From the NCBI RefSeq assembly GCF_020882245.1, contig NW_026869996.1, positions 3,333,592 through 3,397,591 on the forward strand: a stretch of DNA of 64,000 bases. The letters are read 5' to 3'. This document shows, in pieces, positions 1-11,750 of this stretch. Position numbers and translations under genes: made by a program. Source of the stretch: Rhopalosiphum padi (Eukaryota > Arthropoda > Insecta > Hemiptera > Aphididae). How positions within the stretch are numbered: position 1 is the stretch's first letter; the number at the start of each line of letters is the position of its first letter. The notes beneath the pieces were generated by a model, which was given only the letters and a program-made list of their open reading frames with translations, was not told the origin of the DNA and made no database searches.

Positions 1-635
1 AAATATGTATAATGGTTGGAGGACAAAATGTCACTACTAGATACCATAAGGAGGACGACAATTTTTATATAACAACTAGTACGTGGACAACACTGAGTAA
101 TTCAGAAGTGGAAACTATCAAAACATAAACTAACAGACAAACTTCATTTTTATACAAAATACATGAAAGGAATTTACAATTGAAACTTAAATACAAATAC
201 GAATGTAAAACTGCAAAACATTTATAACAGATGATAATAAATAATAATTATGATAAGCCATAAAAGATAGTACAAATATACCAGAATGTTTTGTAGAAGG
301 AATTCAAATGTATTATGAGTGTAACTAAAAAATACATTTGTAAAACAACTGAAAATCGCTCCTTTTCAATACGAAAAAATGTTAAGTTGTATTATTCGTC
401 AAAATTAACTTATAAAATCATATTTTATAGTTTTTATGAAGTAAAAATATCAGGTAAAATGAAAAAAATGAAAGTTAAAAATTATAAATTAGAATCATTT
501 TCTTGATCTAGTAGTCAAGGATCAAGACACTTACTTGTGTTAACTTCGGGCATAAAATATGAATAATCCGTTTATAATATCAAAAATCTTAATTAAAAAA
601 TAACGAGTAGACTCAAAACCTAAGTAAAAACAACT

Positions 636-752
636 ACCCGTTACGATACACAGCAGTACGGTGAACGCCACACAACTATCTAGTTTCATTCTGAGGCGGT
701 TCGGCCGACGGATGTCGTCCCCACTACGGCGACGCTCACGCCCTCTGTTGGT
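636..752. other. CpG-rich cassette, unit 1
   Basis: About 117 bp with GC content well above the surrounding AT-rich DNA and about 13 CpG dinucleotides, including GGCGGTTCGGCCGACGG. There is no ORF. The block is non-monomeric and occurs once per HOR unit, so it could be a protein-binding or transcription-related element, or a fragment of unrelated DNA carried along. Function is not established. Confidence 0.85.
739..751 (-). promoter_or_regulatory. CTCF-like word in the CpG-rich cassette
   Basis: The minus strand reads CCAACAGAGGGCG. It matches the animal CTCF core CCASYAGRKGGCR at all but position 4. The same word ends every CpG-rich cassette, so it recurs at the HOR period. This is a motif match only; binding is unproven. 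Confidence 0.3.
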
Positions 753-1100
753 GTATATATTTAATATTTGACTGTTTTATAAGCAGATTAAAATAGGAAT
801 TCATATGTTTCTCAAACTTATTATATAAAAACATGTTTTTGAAGTGTTTATGAAGAATCAGCTAACATAATATTTATAGAAGTTAATAATAGTAAATAAG
901 AATCATTTACTTAATATAATGGTCTGGATTTCATGACACTAACTTAAGAATTGAGTGTTTTATAAGCAGATAATAATTTGAATTTTTAATATTCGTAAAG
1001 ATTATCATATAAAATAATGTTTTATAGTGTTTATGAAGCATCAGCTTAAATGAAATGTATGCAAATTAATAATGGTAAATTAGAATCATTTTCTTAATAT

Positions 1101-1283
1101 AGTGGTCCAGGTTTCAAGAGATTAACATGAGAATTGTGTGTTTTATAAACAGTTAAAAAAATGAATTTTTAATATTCGTCAAAATTATCATAAAAAAGCA
1201 TGTTTTTTAGTGTTTATGAAGAATCAGCTTACATAATATCTATAGAAGTTAATAATGGTAAATTAGAATCATTTTCTTAATAT
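1101..1283. repeat. Satellite A monomer, about 183 bp (example copy)
   Basis: The word AGTGGTCCAGGTTTCAAGAG recurs at 1101, 1284, 1467 and 1650, giving an exact 183-bp step. Monomers vary between types with TTTATAAACAG and TTTATAAGCAG, and between endings such as AGCATTATTGAAG and AGTGTTTATGAAG. They fill most sequence between the cassettes of every unit. No gene is seen in the monomer runs. Confidence 0.95.
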
Positions 1284-1321
1284 AGTGGTCCAGGTTTCAA
1301 GAGATTAACTTGAGAATTGTT

Positions 1322-1334
1322 TGTTTTATAAACA
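1322..1334. other. 13-bp dyad in the satellite A monomer
   Basis: TGTTTTATAAACA has perfect 5-bp inverted arms (TGTTT and AAACA) around TAT and recurs in most TAAACAG-type monomers. It contains the forkhead-like core TAAACA. Whether any protein binds it is unknown; in AT-rich DNA such a dyad can arise by chance and then be amplified. Confidence 0.4.
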
Positions 1335-1938
1335 GTTAAAAAAATGAATTTTTAATATTCGTCAAAATTATCATAAAAAAGCATGTTTTTTAGTGTTTAT
1401 GAAGAATCAGCTTACATAATATTTACAGAAGTTAATAATGGTAAATTAGAATCATTTTCTTAATATAGTGGTCCAGGTTTCAAGAGATTAACTTGAGAAT
1501 TGTTTGTTTTATAAACAGTTAAAAAAATGAATTTTTAATATTCGTCAAAATTATCATATAAAATCATGTTTTATAGCATTATTGAAGTATCAGCTTAAAT
1601 GAAATGTATGCAAATTAATAATGGTAAATTAGAATCATTTTCTTAATATAGTGGTCCAGGTTTCAAGAGATTAACTTGAGAATTGTGTGTTTTATAAACA
1701 GTTAAAAAAAATTAAATTTTTAATATTCGTCAAAATTATCATAAAAAAGCATGTTTTAAAATGTTATTGAAGTATCAGCTTAAATGAAATGGTTGCAAGT
1801 TAATAATGGTAACTCTTAAGAATGAAAATTACAAGTCAAAGGTGTTAACTAAAATTTTATTCAGATTATTAACAAATCTCAATTGTTTCACTGCCATTAA
1901 TTTACTATCAATTATATTCAATAACCCTTACACGCACA

Positions 1939-2067
1939 TTATATAAACCCAATATTATTAGCAGTATCTTCTAGTCCATTTTCAGCATAGGATGTTGATA
2001 CTTTCTTAAGTGGTAGAAATGTGAATTCATGTTTCTGCATGCCTTGAGTGATCTGACATACGTCCAT
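1939..2067 (-). pseudogene. Beta exon-like cassette, copy 1 (42-codon ORF)
   Basis: On the minus strand TTTTTTCAG (ending at 2068) directly precedes an ATG, and the frame runs 42 codons to TAA at 1941-1939. Residues include QKHEFTFLPLKKVSTSY and AENGLED. This peptide matches the alpha cassette (RHELPFLPYGKVSTSY, VENGLDD) after a one-base length difference near the 5' end. The flanks also match: TTAACTTACTA upstream and ATTATATTCAAT downstream on the plus strand. It appears to be a diverged duplicate of the same acceptor-plus-exon segment. The protein family is not recognised, and no evidence of expression is available. Confidence 0.4.
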
Positions 2068-3250
2068 CTGAAAAAATGTAGTAAGTTAATAATGTATAAT
2101 TGTTAAAGAATAACTTGAGAATTCAGTATTTTATAAGCAGTTAAAAATATGAATATAAAATACGAGTCAAAATAATCATATAAAAACATGTTTTATAGTG
2201 TTTATAAAGCATCAGCTTAAATGAAATGTATGCAAATTATTAATTTTAAATAAGAATCATTTTCTTAATATAGTGGTCCAGGTTTCAAGAGATTAACATG
2301 AGAATTGTGTGTTTTATAAACAGTTAAAAAAATGAATTTTTAATATTCGTCAAAATTATCATAAAAAAGCATGTTTTTTAGTGTTTATGAAGAATCAGCT
2401 TACATAATATCTATAGAAGTTAATAATGGTAAATTAGAATCATTTTCTTAATATAGTGGTCCAGGTTTCAAGAGATTAACTTGAGAATTGAGTGTTTTAT
2501 AAGCAGATAATAATTTGAATTTTTAATATTCGTAAAGATTATCATATAAAATAATGTTGTATAGTGTTTATGAAGCATCAGCTTAAATGAAATGTATGCA
2601 AATTAATAATGGTAAATTAAATTCATTTTCTTAATATAGTGGTCCAGGTTTCAAGAGATTAACATGAGAATTTTGTGTTTTATAAACAGTTAAAAAAATG
2701 AATTTTTAATATTCGTCAAGATTATCATATAAAATCATGTTTTATAGCATTATTGAAGTATCAGCTTAAATGAAATGTATGCTAGTTTTTAATGGTAAAT
2801 TAGAATCATTTTCTTAATAAAGTGGTCCAGGTTTCAAGAGATTAACATGAGAATTGTGTGTTTTATAAACAGTTAAAAAAATGAATTTTTAATATTCGTC
2901 AAAATTATCATATAAAATCATGTTTTATAGCGTTATTGAAGTATCAGCTTAAATGAAATGTATGCTAGTTAATAATGGTAAATTAGAATAATTTTCTTAA
3001 TCTAATGGTCTGACTTTCATGACACTAACTTGAGAATTCACTGTTTTATAAGCAGTTAAAAATATGAATTTAAAATACGAGTCAAAATAATCATATAAAA
3101 ACATGTTTTATAGTGTTTATGAAGTATCAGCTTATATGATATATATGGAAGTTGGTAATGTTAAATAAGAATCATATACTTAATCTAATGGTCTGGATTT
3201 CATGACACTAACTTTTTGTTACACTACTATTAATTGACTATCAATTATAT

Positions 3251-3469
3251 TCAATATCCATTACTCGTACTATGCATAAAACTATTATTATTATCAGGAT
3301 CGTCTAGTCCATTTTCAACGTAGGATGTTGAAACTTTCCCATATGGTAGAAATGGTAATTCATGTCTCAATATGTCCTGAGTATATCTGGTGTACAGCCA
3401 TCTAAAAAAAAAATAGTAAGTTAAATATGTATAATGGTTGGAGGACAAAATGTCACTACTAGATACCAT
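3251..3469 (-). pseudogene. Alpha exon-like cassette, copy 1 (72-codon ORF)
   Basis: On the minus strand a run of ten T followed by AG (3413-3412) immediately precedes ATGGCTGTAC, which looks like a 3' splice acceptor. A TTAAC/CTTAC branch-point-like word lies upstream. If spliced there, the exon would cover 3411-3251 and end in a TGA stop. The downstream residues include RHELPFLPYGKVSTSY and VENGLDD. The ORF portion before the AG (residues 1 to about 20) would then be intron. The segment is related to the beta cassette over its coding part and both flanks. I do not recognise the peptide family. The copies are probably fragments of an old gene end amplified with the satellite; translation is doubtful. 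This copy ends in SNGY. Confidence 0.4.
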
Positions 3470-4057
3470 AAGGAGGACGACAATTTTTATATAACAACTA
3501 GTACGTGGACAACACTGAGTAATTCAGAAGTGGAAACTATCAAAACATAAACTAACAGACAAACTTCATTTTTATACAAAATACATGAAAGGAATTTACA
3601 ATTGAAACTTAAATACAAATACGAATGTAAAACTGCAAAACATTTATAACAGATGATAATAAATAATAATTATGATAAGCCATAAAAGATAGTACAAATA
3701 TACCAGAATGTTTTGTAGAAGGAATTCAAATGTATTATGAGTGTAACTAAAAAATACATTTGTAAAACAACTGAAAATCGCTCCTTTTCAATACGAAAAA
3801 ATGTTAAGTTGTATTATTCGTCAAAATTAACTTATAAAATCATATTTTATAGTTTTTATGAAGTAAAAATATCAGGTAAAATGAAAAAAATGAAAGTTAA
3901 AAATTATAAATTAGAATCATTTTCTTGATCTAGTAGTCAAGGATCAAGACACTTACTTGTGTTAACTTCGGGCATAAAATATGAACAATCCGTTTATAAT
4001 ATCAAAAATCTTAATTAAAAAATAACGAGTAGACTCAAAAGCTAAGTAAAAACAACG

Positions 4058-4174
4058 ACCCGTTACGATACACAGCAGTACGGTGAACGCCACACAACTA
4101 TCTAGTTTCATTCTGAGGCGGTTCGGCCGACGGATGTCGTCCCCACTACGGCGACGCTCACGCCCTCTGTTGGT
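4058..4174. other. CpG-rich cassette, unit 2
   Basis: Same block as in unit 1, with AACGACCCG at its left edge, the common form. Confidence 0.85.
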
Positions 4175-5543
4175 GTATATATTTAATATTTGACTGTTTT
4201 ATAAGCAGATTAAAATAGGAATTCATATGTTTCTCAAACTTATCATATAAAAACATGTTTTTGAAGTGTTTATGAAGAATCAGCTAACATAATATTTATA
4301 GAAGTTAATAATAGTAAATAAGAATCATTTACTTAATATAATGGTCTGGATTTCATGACACTAACTTAAGAATTGAGTGTTTTATAAGCAGATAATAATT
4401 TGAATTTTTAATATTCGTAAAGATTATCATATAAAATAATGTTTTATAGTGTTTATGAAGCATCAGCTTAAATTAAATGTATGCAAATTAATAATGGTAA
4501 ATTAGAATCATTTTCTTAATATAGTGGTCCAGGTTTCAAGAGATTAACATGAGAATTGTGTGTTTTATAAACAGTTAAAAAAATGAATTTTTAATATTCG
4601 TCAAAATTATCATAAAAAAGCATGTTTTTTAGTGTTTATGAAGAATCAGCTTACATAATATCTATAGAAGTTAATAATGGTAAATTAGAATCATTTTCTT
4701 AATATAGTGGTCCAGGTTTCAAGAGATTAACTTGAGAATTGTTTGTTTTATAAACAGTTAAAAAAATGAATTTTTAATATTCGTCAAAATTATCATAAAA
4801 AAGCATGTTTTTTAGTGTTTATGAAGAATCAGCTTACATAATATTTACAGAAGTAAATAATGGTAAATTAGAATCATTTTCTTAATATAGTGGTCCAGGT
4901 TTCAAGAGATTAACTTGAGAATTGTTTGTTTTATAAACAGTTAAAAAAATGAATTTTTAATATTCGTCAAAATTATCATATAAAATCATGTTTTATAGCA
5001 TTATTGAAGTATCAGCTTAAATGAAATGTATGCAAATTAATAATGGTAAATTAGAATCATTTTCTTAATATAGTGGTCCAGGTTTCAAGAGATTAACTTG
5101 AGAATTGAGTGTTTTATAAGCAGATAATAATTTGAATTTTTAATATTCGTAAAGATTATCATATAAAATAATGTTGTATAGTGTTTATGAAGCATCAGCT
5201 TAAATGAAATGTATGCAAATTAATAATGGTAAATTAAATTCATTTTCTTAATATAGTGGTCCAGGTTTCAAGAGATTAACATGAGAATTGTGTGTTTTAT
5301 AAACAGTTAAAAAAAATTAAATTTTTAATATTCGTCAAAATTATCATAAAAAAGCATGTTTTAAAATGTTATTGAAGTATCAGCTTAAATGAAATGGTTG
5401 CAAGTTAATAATGGTAACTCTTAAGAATGAAAATTACAAGTCAAAGGTGTTAACTAAAATTTTATTCAGATTATTAACAAATCTCAATTGTTTCACTGCC
5501 ATTAATTTACTATCAATTATATTCAATAACCCTTACACGCACA

Positions 5544-5672
5544 TTATATAAACCCAATATTATTAGCAGTATCTTCTAGTCCATTTTCAGCATAGGATGT
5601 TGATACTTTCTTAAGTGGTAGAAATGTGAATTCATGTTTCTGCATGCCTTGAGTGATCTGACATACGTCCAT
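5544..5672 (-). pseudogene. Beta exon-like cassette, copy 2
   Basis: Same sequence type as copy 1 (NNIGFI ending), acceptor-like CAG at 5675-5673. Confidence 0.4.
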
Positions 5673-6489
5673 CTGAAAAAATGTAGTAAGTTAATAATGT
5701 ATAATTGTTAAAGAATAACTTGAGAATTCAGTATTTTATAAGCAGTTAAAAATATGAATATAAAATACGAGTCAAAATAATCATATAAAAACATGTTTTA
5801 TAGTGTTTATAAAGCATCAGCTTAAATGAAATGTATGCAAATTAATAATGGTAAATTAAATTCATTTTCTTAATATAGTGGTCCAGGTTTCAAGAGATTA
5901 ACATGAGAATTGTGTGTTTTATAAACAGTTAAAAAAATGAATTTTTAATATTCGTCAAGATTATCATATAAAATCATGTTTTATAGCATTATTGAAGTAT
6001 CAGCTTAAATGAAATGTATGCTAGTTTTTAATGGTAAATTAGAATCATTTTCTTAATAAAGTGGTCCAGGTTTCAAGAGATTAACATGAGAATTGTGTGT
6101 TTTATAAACAGTTAAAAAAATGAATTTTTAATATTCGTCAAAATTATCATATAAAATCATGTTTTATAGCGTTATTGAAGTATCAGCTTAAATGAAATGT
6201 ATGCTAGTTAATAATGGTAAATTAGAATAATTTTCTTAATCTAATGGTCTGACTTTCATGACACTAACTTGAGAATTCACTGTTTTATAAGCAGTTAAAA
6301 ATATGAATTTAAAATACGAGTCAAAATAATCATATAAAAATATGTTTTATAGTGTTTATGAAGTATCAGCTTATATGATATATATGGAAGTTGGTAATGT
6401 TAAATAAGAATCATATACTTAATCTAATGGTCTGGATTTCATGACACTAACTTTTTGTTACACTACTATTAATTGACTATCAATTATAT

Positions 6490-6708
6490 TCAATATCCAT
6501 TACTCGTACTATGCATAAAACTATTATTATTATCAGGATCGTCTAGTCCATTTTCAACGTAGGATGTTGAAACTTTCCCATATGGTAGAAATGGTAATTC
6601 ATGTCTCAATATGTCCTGAGTATATCTGGTGTACAGCCATCTAAAAAAAAAATAGTAAGTTAAATATGTATAATGGTTGGAGGACAAAATGTCACTACTA
6701 GATACCAT
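6490..6708 (-). pseudogene. Alpha exon-like cassette, copy 2
   Basis: Intact 72-codon frame of the DPD/NGY type, identical in translation to copy 1. Confidence 0.4.
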
Positions 6709-7296
6709 AAGGAGGACGACAATTTTTATATAACAACTAGTACGTGGACAACACTGAGTAATTCAGAAGTGGAAACTATCAAAACATAAACTAACAGACA
6801 AACTTCATTTTTATACAAAATACATGAAAGGAATTTACAATTGAAACTTAAATACAAATACGAATGTAAAACTGCAAAACATTTATAACAGATGATAATA
6901 AATAATAATTATGATAAGCCATAAAAGATAGTACAAATATACCAGAATGTTTTGTAGAAGGAATTCAAATGTATTATGAGTGTAACTAAAAAATACATTT
7001 GTAAAACAACTGAAAATCGCTCCTTTTCAATACGAAAAAATGTTAAGTTGTATTATTCGTCAAAATTAACTTATAAAATCATATTTTATAGTTTTTATGA
7101 AGTAAAAATATCAGGTAAAATGAAAAAAATGAAAGTTAAAAATTATAAATTAGAATCATTTTCTTGATCTAGTAGTCAAGGATCAAGACACTTACTTGTG
7201 TTAACTTCGGGCATAAAATATGAACAATCCGTTTATAATATCAAAAATCTTAATTAAAAAATAACGAGTAGACTCAAAAGCTAAGTAAAAACAACG

Positions 7297-7413
7297 ACCC
7301 GTTACGATACACAGCAGTACGGTGAACGCCACACAACTATCTAGTTTCATTCTGAGGCGGTTCGGCCGACGGATGTCGTCCCCACTACGGCGACGCTCAC
7401 GCCCTCTGTTGGT
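7297..7413. other. CpG-rich cassette, unit 3
   Basis: Common form, at the usual offset in the longest unit. Confidence 0.85.
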
Positions 7414-8416
7414 GTATATATTTAATATTTGACTGTTTTATAAGCAGATTAAAATAGGAATTCATATGTTTCTCAAACTTATCATATAAAAACATGTTTT
7501 TGAAGTGTTTATGAAGAATCAGCTAACATAATATTTATAGAAGTTAATAATAGTAAATAAGAATCATTTACTTAATATAATGGTCTGGATTTCATGACAC
7601 TAACTTAAGAATTGAGTGTTTTATAAGCAGATAATAATTTGAATTTTTAATATTCGTAAAGATTATCATATAAAATAATGTTTTATAGTGTTTATGAAGC
7701 ATCAGCTTAAATTAAATGTATGCAAATTAATAATGGTAAATTAGAATCATTTTCTTAATATAGTGGTCCAGGTTTCAAGAGATTAACATGAGAATTGTGT
7801 GTTTTATAAACAGTTAAAAAAATGAATTTTTAATATTCGTCAAAATTATCATAAAAAAGCATGTTTTTTAGTGTTTATGAAGAATCAGCTTACATAATAT
7901 CTATAGAAGTTAATAATGGTAAATTAGAATCATTTTCTTAATATAGTGGTCCAGGTTTCAAGAGATTAACTTGAGAATTGTTTGTTTTATAAACAGTTAA
8001 AAAAATGAATTTTTAATATTCGTCAAAATTATCATAAAAAAGCATGTTTTTTAGTGTTTATGAAGATCAGCTTACATAATATTTACAGAAGTAAATAATG
8101 GTAAATTAGAATCATTTTCTTAATATAGTGGTCCAGGTTTCAAGAGATTAACTTGAGAATTGTTTGTTTTATAAACAGTTAAAAAAATGAATTTTTAATA
8201 TTCGTCAAAATTATCATAAAAAAGCATGTTTTAAAAATGTTATTGGAAGTATCAGCTTAAATGAAAATGGTTGCAAGTTAATAATGGAAACTCTTAAGAA
8301 TGAAAATTACAAGTCAAAGGTGTTAACTAAAATTTTATTCAGATTATTAACAAATCTCAATTGTTTCACTGCCATTAATTTACTATCAATTATATTCAAT
8401 AACCCTTACACGCACA

Positions 8417-8545
8417 TTATATAAACCAAATATTATTAGCAGTATCTTCTAGTCCATTTTCAGCATAGGATGTTGATACTTTCTTAAGTGGTAGAAATGT
8501 GAATTCATGTTTCTGCATGCCTTGAGTGATCTGACATACGTCCAT
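8417..8545 (-). pseudogene. Beta exon-like cassette, copy 3 (G-to-W variant)
   Basis: Open frame; CCC to CCA on the plus strand changes NNIGFI to NNIWFI. The same variant marks the first beta copy of units 4 and 5. Confidence 0.4.
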
Positions 8546-9039
8546 CTGAAAAAATGTAGTAAGTTAATAATGTATAATTGTTAAAGAATAACTTGAGAAT
8601 TCAGGTATTTTATAAGCAGTTAAAAATATGAATATAAAATACGAGTCAAAATAATCATATAAAAACATGTTTTATAGTGTTTATAAAGCATCAGCTTAAA
8701 TGAAATGTATGCAAATTAATAATGGTAAATTAAATTCATTTTCTTAATATAGTGGTCCAGGTTTCAAGAGATTAACATGATAATTGTGTGTTTTATAAAC
8801 AGTTAAAAAAAATTAAATTTTTATTATTCGTCAAAATTATCATAAAAAAGCATGTTTTAAATGTTATTGAAGTATCAGCTTAAATGAAATGGTTGCAAGT
8901 TAATAATGGTAACTCTTAGAGAATGAAAATTACAAGTCAAAGGTGTTAACTAAAATTTTATTCAGATTATTAACAAATCTCAATTGTTTCACTGCCATTA
9001 ATTTACTATCAATTATATTCAATAACCCTTACACGCACA

Positions 9040-9168
9040 TTATATAAACCCAATATTATTAGCAGTATCTTCTAGTCCATTTTCAGCATAGGATGTTGAT
9101 ACTTTCTTAAGTGGTAGAAATGTGATTCATGTTTCTTGCATGCCTTGAGTGATCTGACATACGTCCAT
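9040..9168 (-). pseudogene. Beta exon-like cassette, copy 4, frameshifted
   Basis: Two compensating single-base changes relative to sisters (TGTGATTCAT lacks one A, GTTTCTTGCA has one extra T) break the frame, giving a stop soon after residue 13. It lies in the indel-dense stretch. Confidence 0.4.
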
Positions 9169-10218
9169 CTGAAAAAATGTAGTAAGTTAATAATGTATAA
9201 TTGTTAAAGAATAACTTGAGAATTCAGTATTTTATAAGCAGTTAAAAATATGAATATAAAATACGAGTCAAATAATCATATAAAAACATGTTTTATAGTG
9301 TTTATAAAGCATCAGCTTAAATGAAATGTATGCAAATTATTAATTTTAAATTAGAATCATTTTCTTAATATAGTGGTCCAGGTTTCAAGAGTTTAACATG
9401 AGAATTGTGTGTTTTATAAACAGTTTAAAAAAATGAATTTTTAATATTCGTCAAAATTATCATAAAAAAGGCATGTTTTTTAGTGTTTATGAAGAATCAG
9501 CTTACATAATATCTATAGAAGTTAATAATGGTAAATTAGAATCATTTTCTTAATATAGTGGTCCAGGTTTCAAGAGATTAACTTGAGAATTGTTTGTTTT
9601 ATAAACAGTTAAAAAAAATGAATTTTTAATATTCGTCAAAATTATCATATAAAATCATGTTTTATAGCATTATTGAAGTATCAGCTTAAATGAAAATGTA
9701 TGCTAGTTTTTAATGGGTAAATTAGAATCATTTTCTTAATAAAGCGGTCCAGGTTTCAAGAGATTAACATGAGAATTGTGTGTTTTATAAACAGTTAAAA
9801 AAATGAATTTTTAATATTCGTCAAAATTATCATATAAAATCATGTTTTATAGCGTTATTGAAGTATCAGCTTAAATGAAATGTATGCAAATTAATAATGG
9901 TAAATTAGAATCATTTTCTTAATATAGTGGTCCAGGTTTCAAGAGATTAACTTGAGAATCTGGTGTCGTTTTATAAACAGTTAAAAAATTAAATTTTTAA
10001 TATTCCGTCAAAACTTATCATAAAAAAGCATGTTTTAAAATGTTATTGAAGTATCAGCTTAATGAAATGGTCTGCAAGTTAATAATGGTAACTCTTAAGA
10101 ATGAAAATTACAAGTCAAAGGTGTTAACTAAAATTTTATTCAGATTATTAACAAATCTCAAATGTTTCACTGCCATTAATTTACTATCAATTATATTCAA
10201 ATAACCCTTACACGCACA

Positions 10219-10348
10219 TTATATAAACCCAATATTATTAGCAGTATCTTCTAGTCCATTTTTCAGCATAGGATGTTGATACTTTCTTAAGTGGTAGAAA
10301 TGTGAATTCATGTTTCTGCATGCCTTGAGTGATCTGACATACGTCCAT
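10219..10348 (-). pseudogene. Beta exon-like cassette, copy 5, frameshifted
   Basis: One extra T in CCATTTTTCAGC makes the segment 130 bp and shifts the 3' half of the frame. It lies in the indel-dense stretch. Confidence 0.4.
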
Positions 10349-11531
10349 CTGAAAAAATGTAGTAAGTTAATAATGTATAATTGTTAAAGAATAACTTGAG
10401 AATTCAGTATTTTATAAGCAGTTAAAAATATGAATATAAAATACGAGTCAAAATAATCATATAAAAACATGTTTTATAGTGTTTATAAAGCATCAGCTTA
10501 AATGAAATGTATGCAAATTATTAATTTTAAATAAGAATCATTTTCTTAATATAGTGGTCCAGGTTTCAAGAGATTAACATGAGAATTGTGTGTTTTATAA
10601 ACAGTTAAAAAAATGAATTTTTAATATTCGTCAAAATTATCATAAAAAAGCATGTTTTTTAGTGTTTATGAAGAATCAGCTTACATAATATCTATAGAAG
10701 TAATAATGGTAAATTAGAATCATTTTCTTAATATAGTGGTCCAGGTTTCAAGAGATTAACTTGAGAATTGAGTGTTTTATAAGCAGATAATAATTTGAAT
10801 TTTTAATATTCGTAAAGATTATCATATAAAATAATGTTGTATAGTGGTTTATGAAGCATCAGCTTAAATGAAATGTATGCAAATTAATAATGGTAAATTA
10901 AATTCATTTTCTTAATATAGTGGTCCAGGTTTCAAGAGATTAACATGAGAATTGTGTGTTTTATAAACAGTTAAAAAAATGAATTTTTAATATTCGTCAA
11001 GATTATCATATAAAATCATGTTTTATAGCATTATTGAAGTATCAGCTTAAATGAAATGTATGCTAGTTTTTAATGGTAAATTAGAATCATTTTCTTAATA
11101 AAGTGGTCCAGGTTTCAAGAGATTAACATGAGAATTGTGTGTTTTATAAACAGTTAAAAAAATGAATTTTTAATATTCGTCAAAATTATCATATAAAATC
11201 ATGTTTTATAGCGTTATTGAAGTATCAGCTTAAATGAAATGTATGCTAGTTAATAATGGTAAATTAGAATAATTTTCTTAATCTAATGGTCTGACTTTCA
11301 TGACACTAACTTGAGAATTCACTGTTTTATAAGCAGTTAAAAATATGAATTTAAAATACGAGTCAAAATAATCATATAAAAATATGTTTTATAGTGTTTA
11401 TGAAGTATCAGCTTATATGATATATATGGAAGTTGGTAATGTTAAATAAGAATCATATACTTAATCTAATGGTCTGGATTTCATGACACTAACTTTTTGT
11501 TACACTACTATTAATTGACTATCAATTATAT

Positions 11532-11750
11532 TCAATATCCATTACTCGTACTATGCATAAAACTATTATTATTATCAGGATCGTCTAGTCCATTTTCAAC
11601 GTAGGATGTTGAAACTTTCCCATATGGTAGAAATGGTAATTCATGTCTCTATATGTCCTGAGTATATCTGGTGTACAGCCATCTAAAAAAAAAATAGTAA
11701 GTTAAATATGTATAATGGTTGGAGGACAAAATGTCACTACTAGATACCAT
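11532..11750 (-). pseudogene. Alpha exon-like cassette, copy 3, interrupted
   Basis: The plus strand reads GTCTCTATATG where all sisters have GTCTCAATATG. This turns the TTG codon (the L of DILRHE) into TAG. It is the only alpha copy with a premature stop and lies in the indel-dense stretch, so it may be a real mutation or a consensus error. Confidence 0.4.

Larger units (their letters stand above)
1..3422. repeat. Satellite A HOR unit 1 (3422 bp)
   Basis: This is the first full period. It holds the CpG-rich block at 636-752, monomers from about 755 to 1800, the beta cassette around 1800-2120, monomers to about 3200, and the alpha cassette from about 3205 into unit 2. It carries private substitutions near the CpG block (AACTACCCG instead of AACGACCCG). 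It is exactly one monomer (183 bp) longer than unit 2. Confidence 0.95.
3423..6661. repeat. Satellite A HOR unit 2 (3239 bp)
   Basis: Same module order as unit 1 but one 183-bp monomer shorter. CpG-rich block 4058-4174, beta ORF 5544-5672, alpha ORF 6490-6708. Confidence 0.95.
6662..11703. repeat. Satellite A HOR unit 3 (5042 bp, three beta cassettes)
   Basis: This is the longest unit. It carries three beta cassettes (8417-8545, 9040-9168, 10219-10348) instead of one. Its excess over unit 2 is 1803 bp, which matches the two extra beta-to-beta intervals (623 and 1179 bp). From about 8.0 kb onward it has many single-base insertions and deletions not seen in sister units, so the sequence may be poorly polished. 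Confidence 0.93.

Noticed and set aside
50..60. AAGGAGGAC as a ribosome binding site
   Set aside because: No ORF starts at suitable spacing and the context is eukaryotic satellite DNA.
315..506. Plus-strand 63-codon ORF, recurring 13 times
   Set aside because: Its DNA aligns with a diverged satellite A monomer (ATTCGTCAAAATTA, TTTTATAG, TTAGAATCATTTTCTT), it is Lys/Tyr/Ser-rich as expected from AT-rich DNA, and copies persist only because the HOR is duplicated.
636..752. CpG-rich block as a tRNA-derived (pol III) element
   Set aside because: GGTTCGGCC only loosely resembles a B box and no convincing A box lies upstream; no tRNA-like fold or poly-T terminator was apparent.
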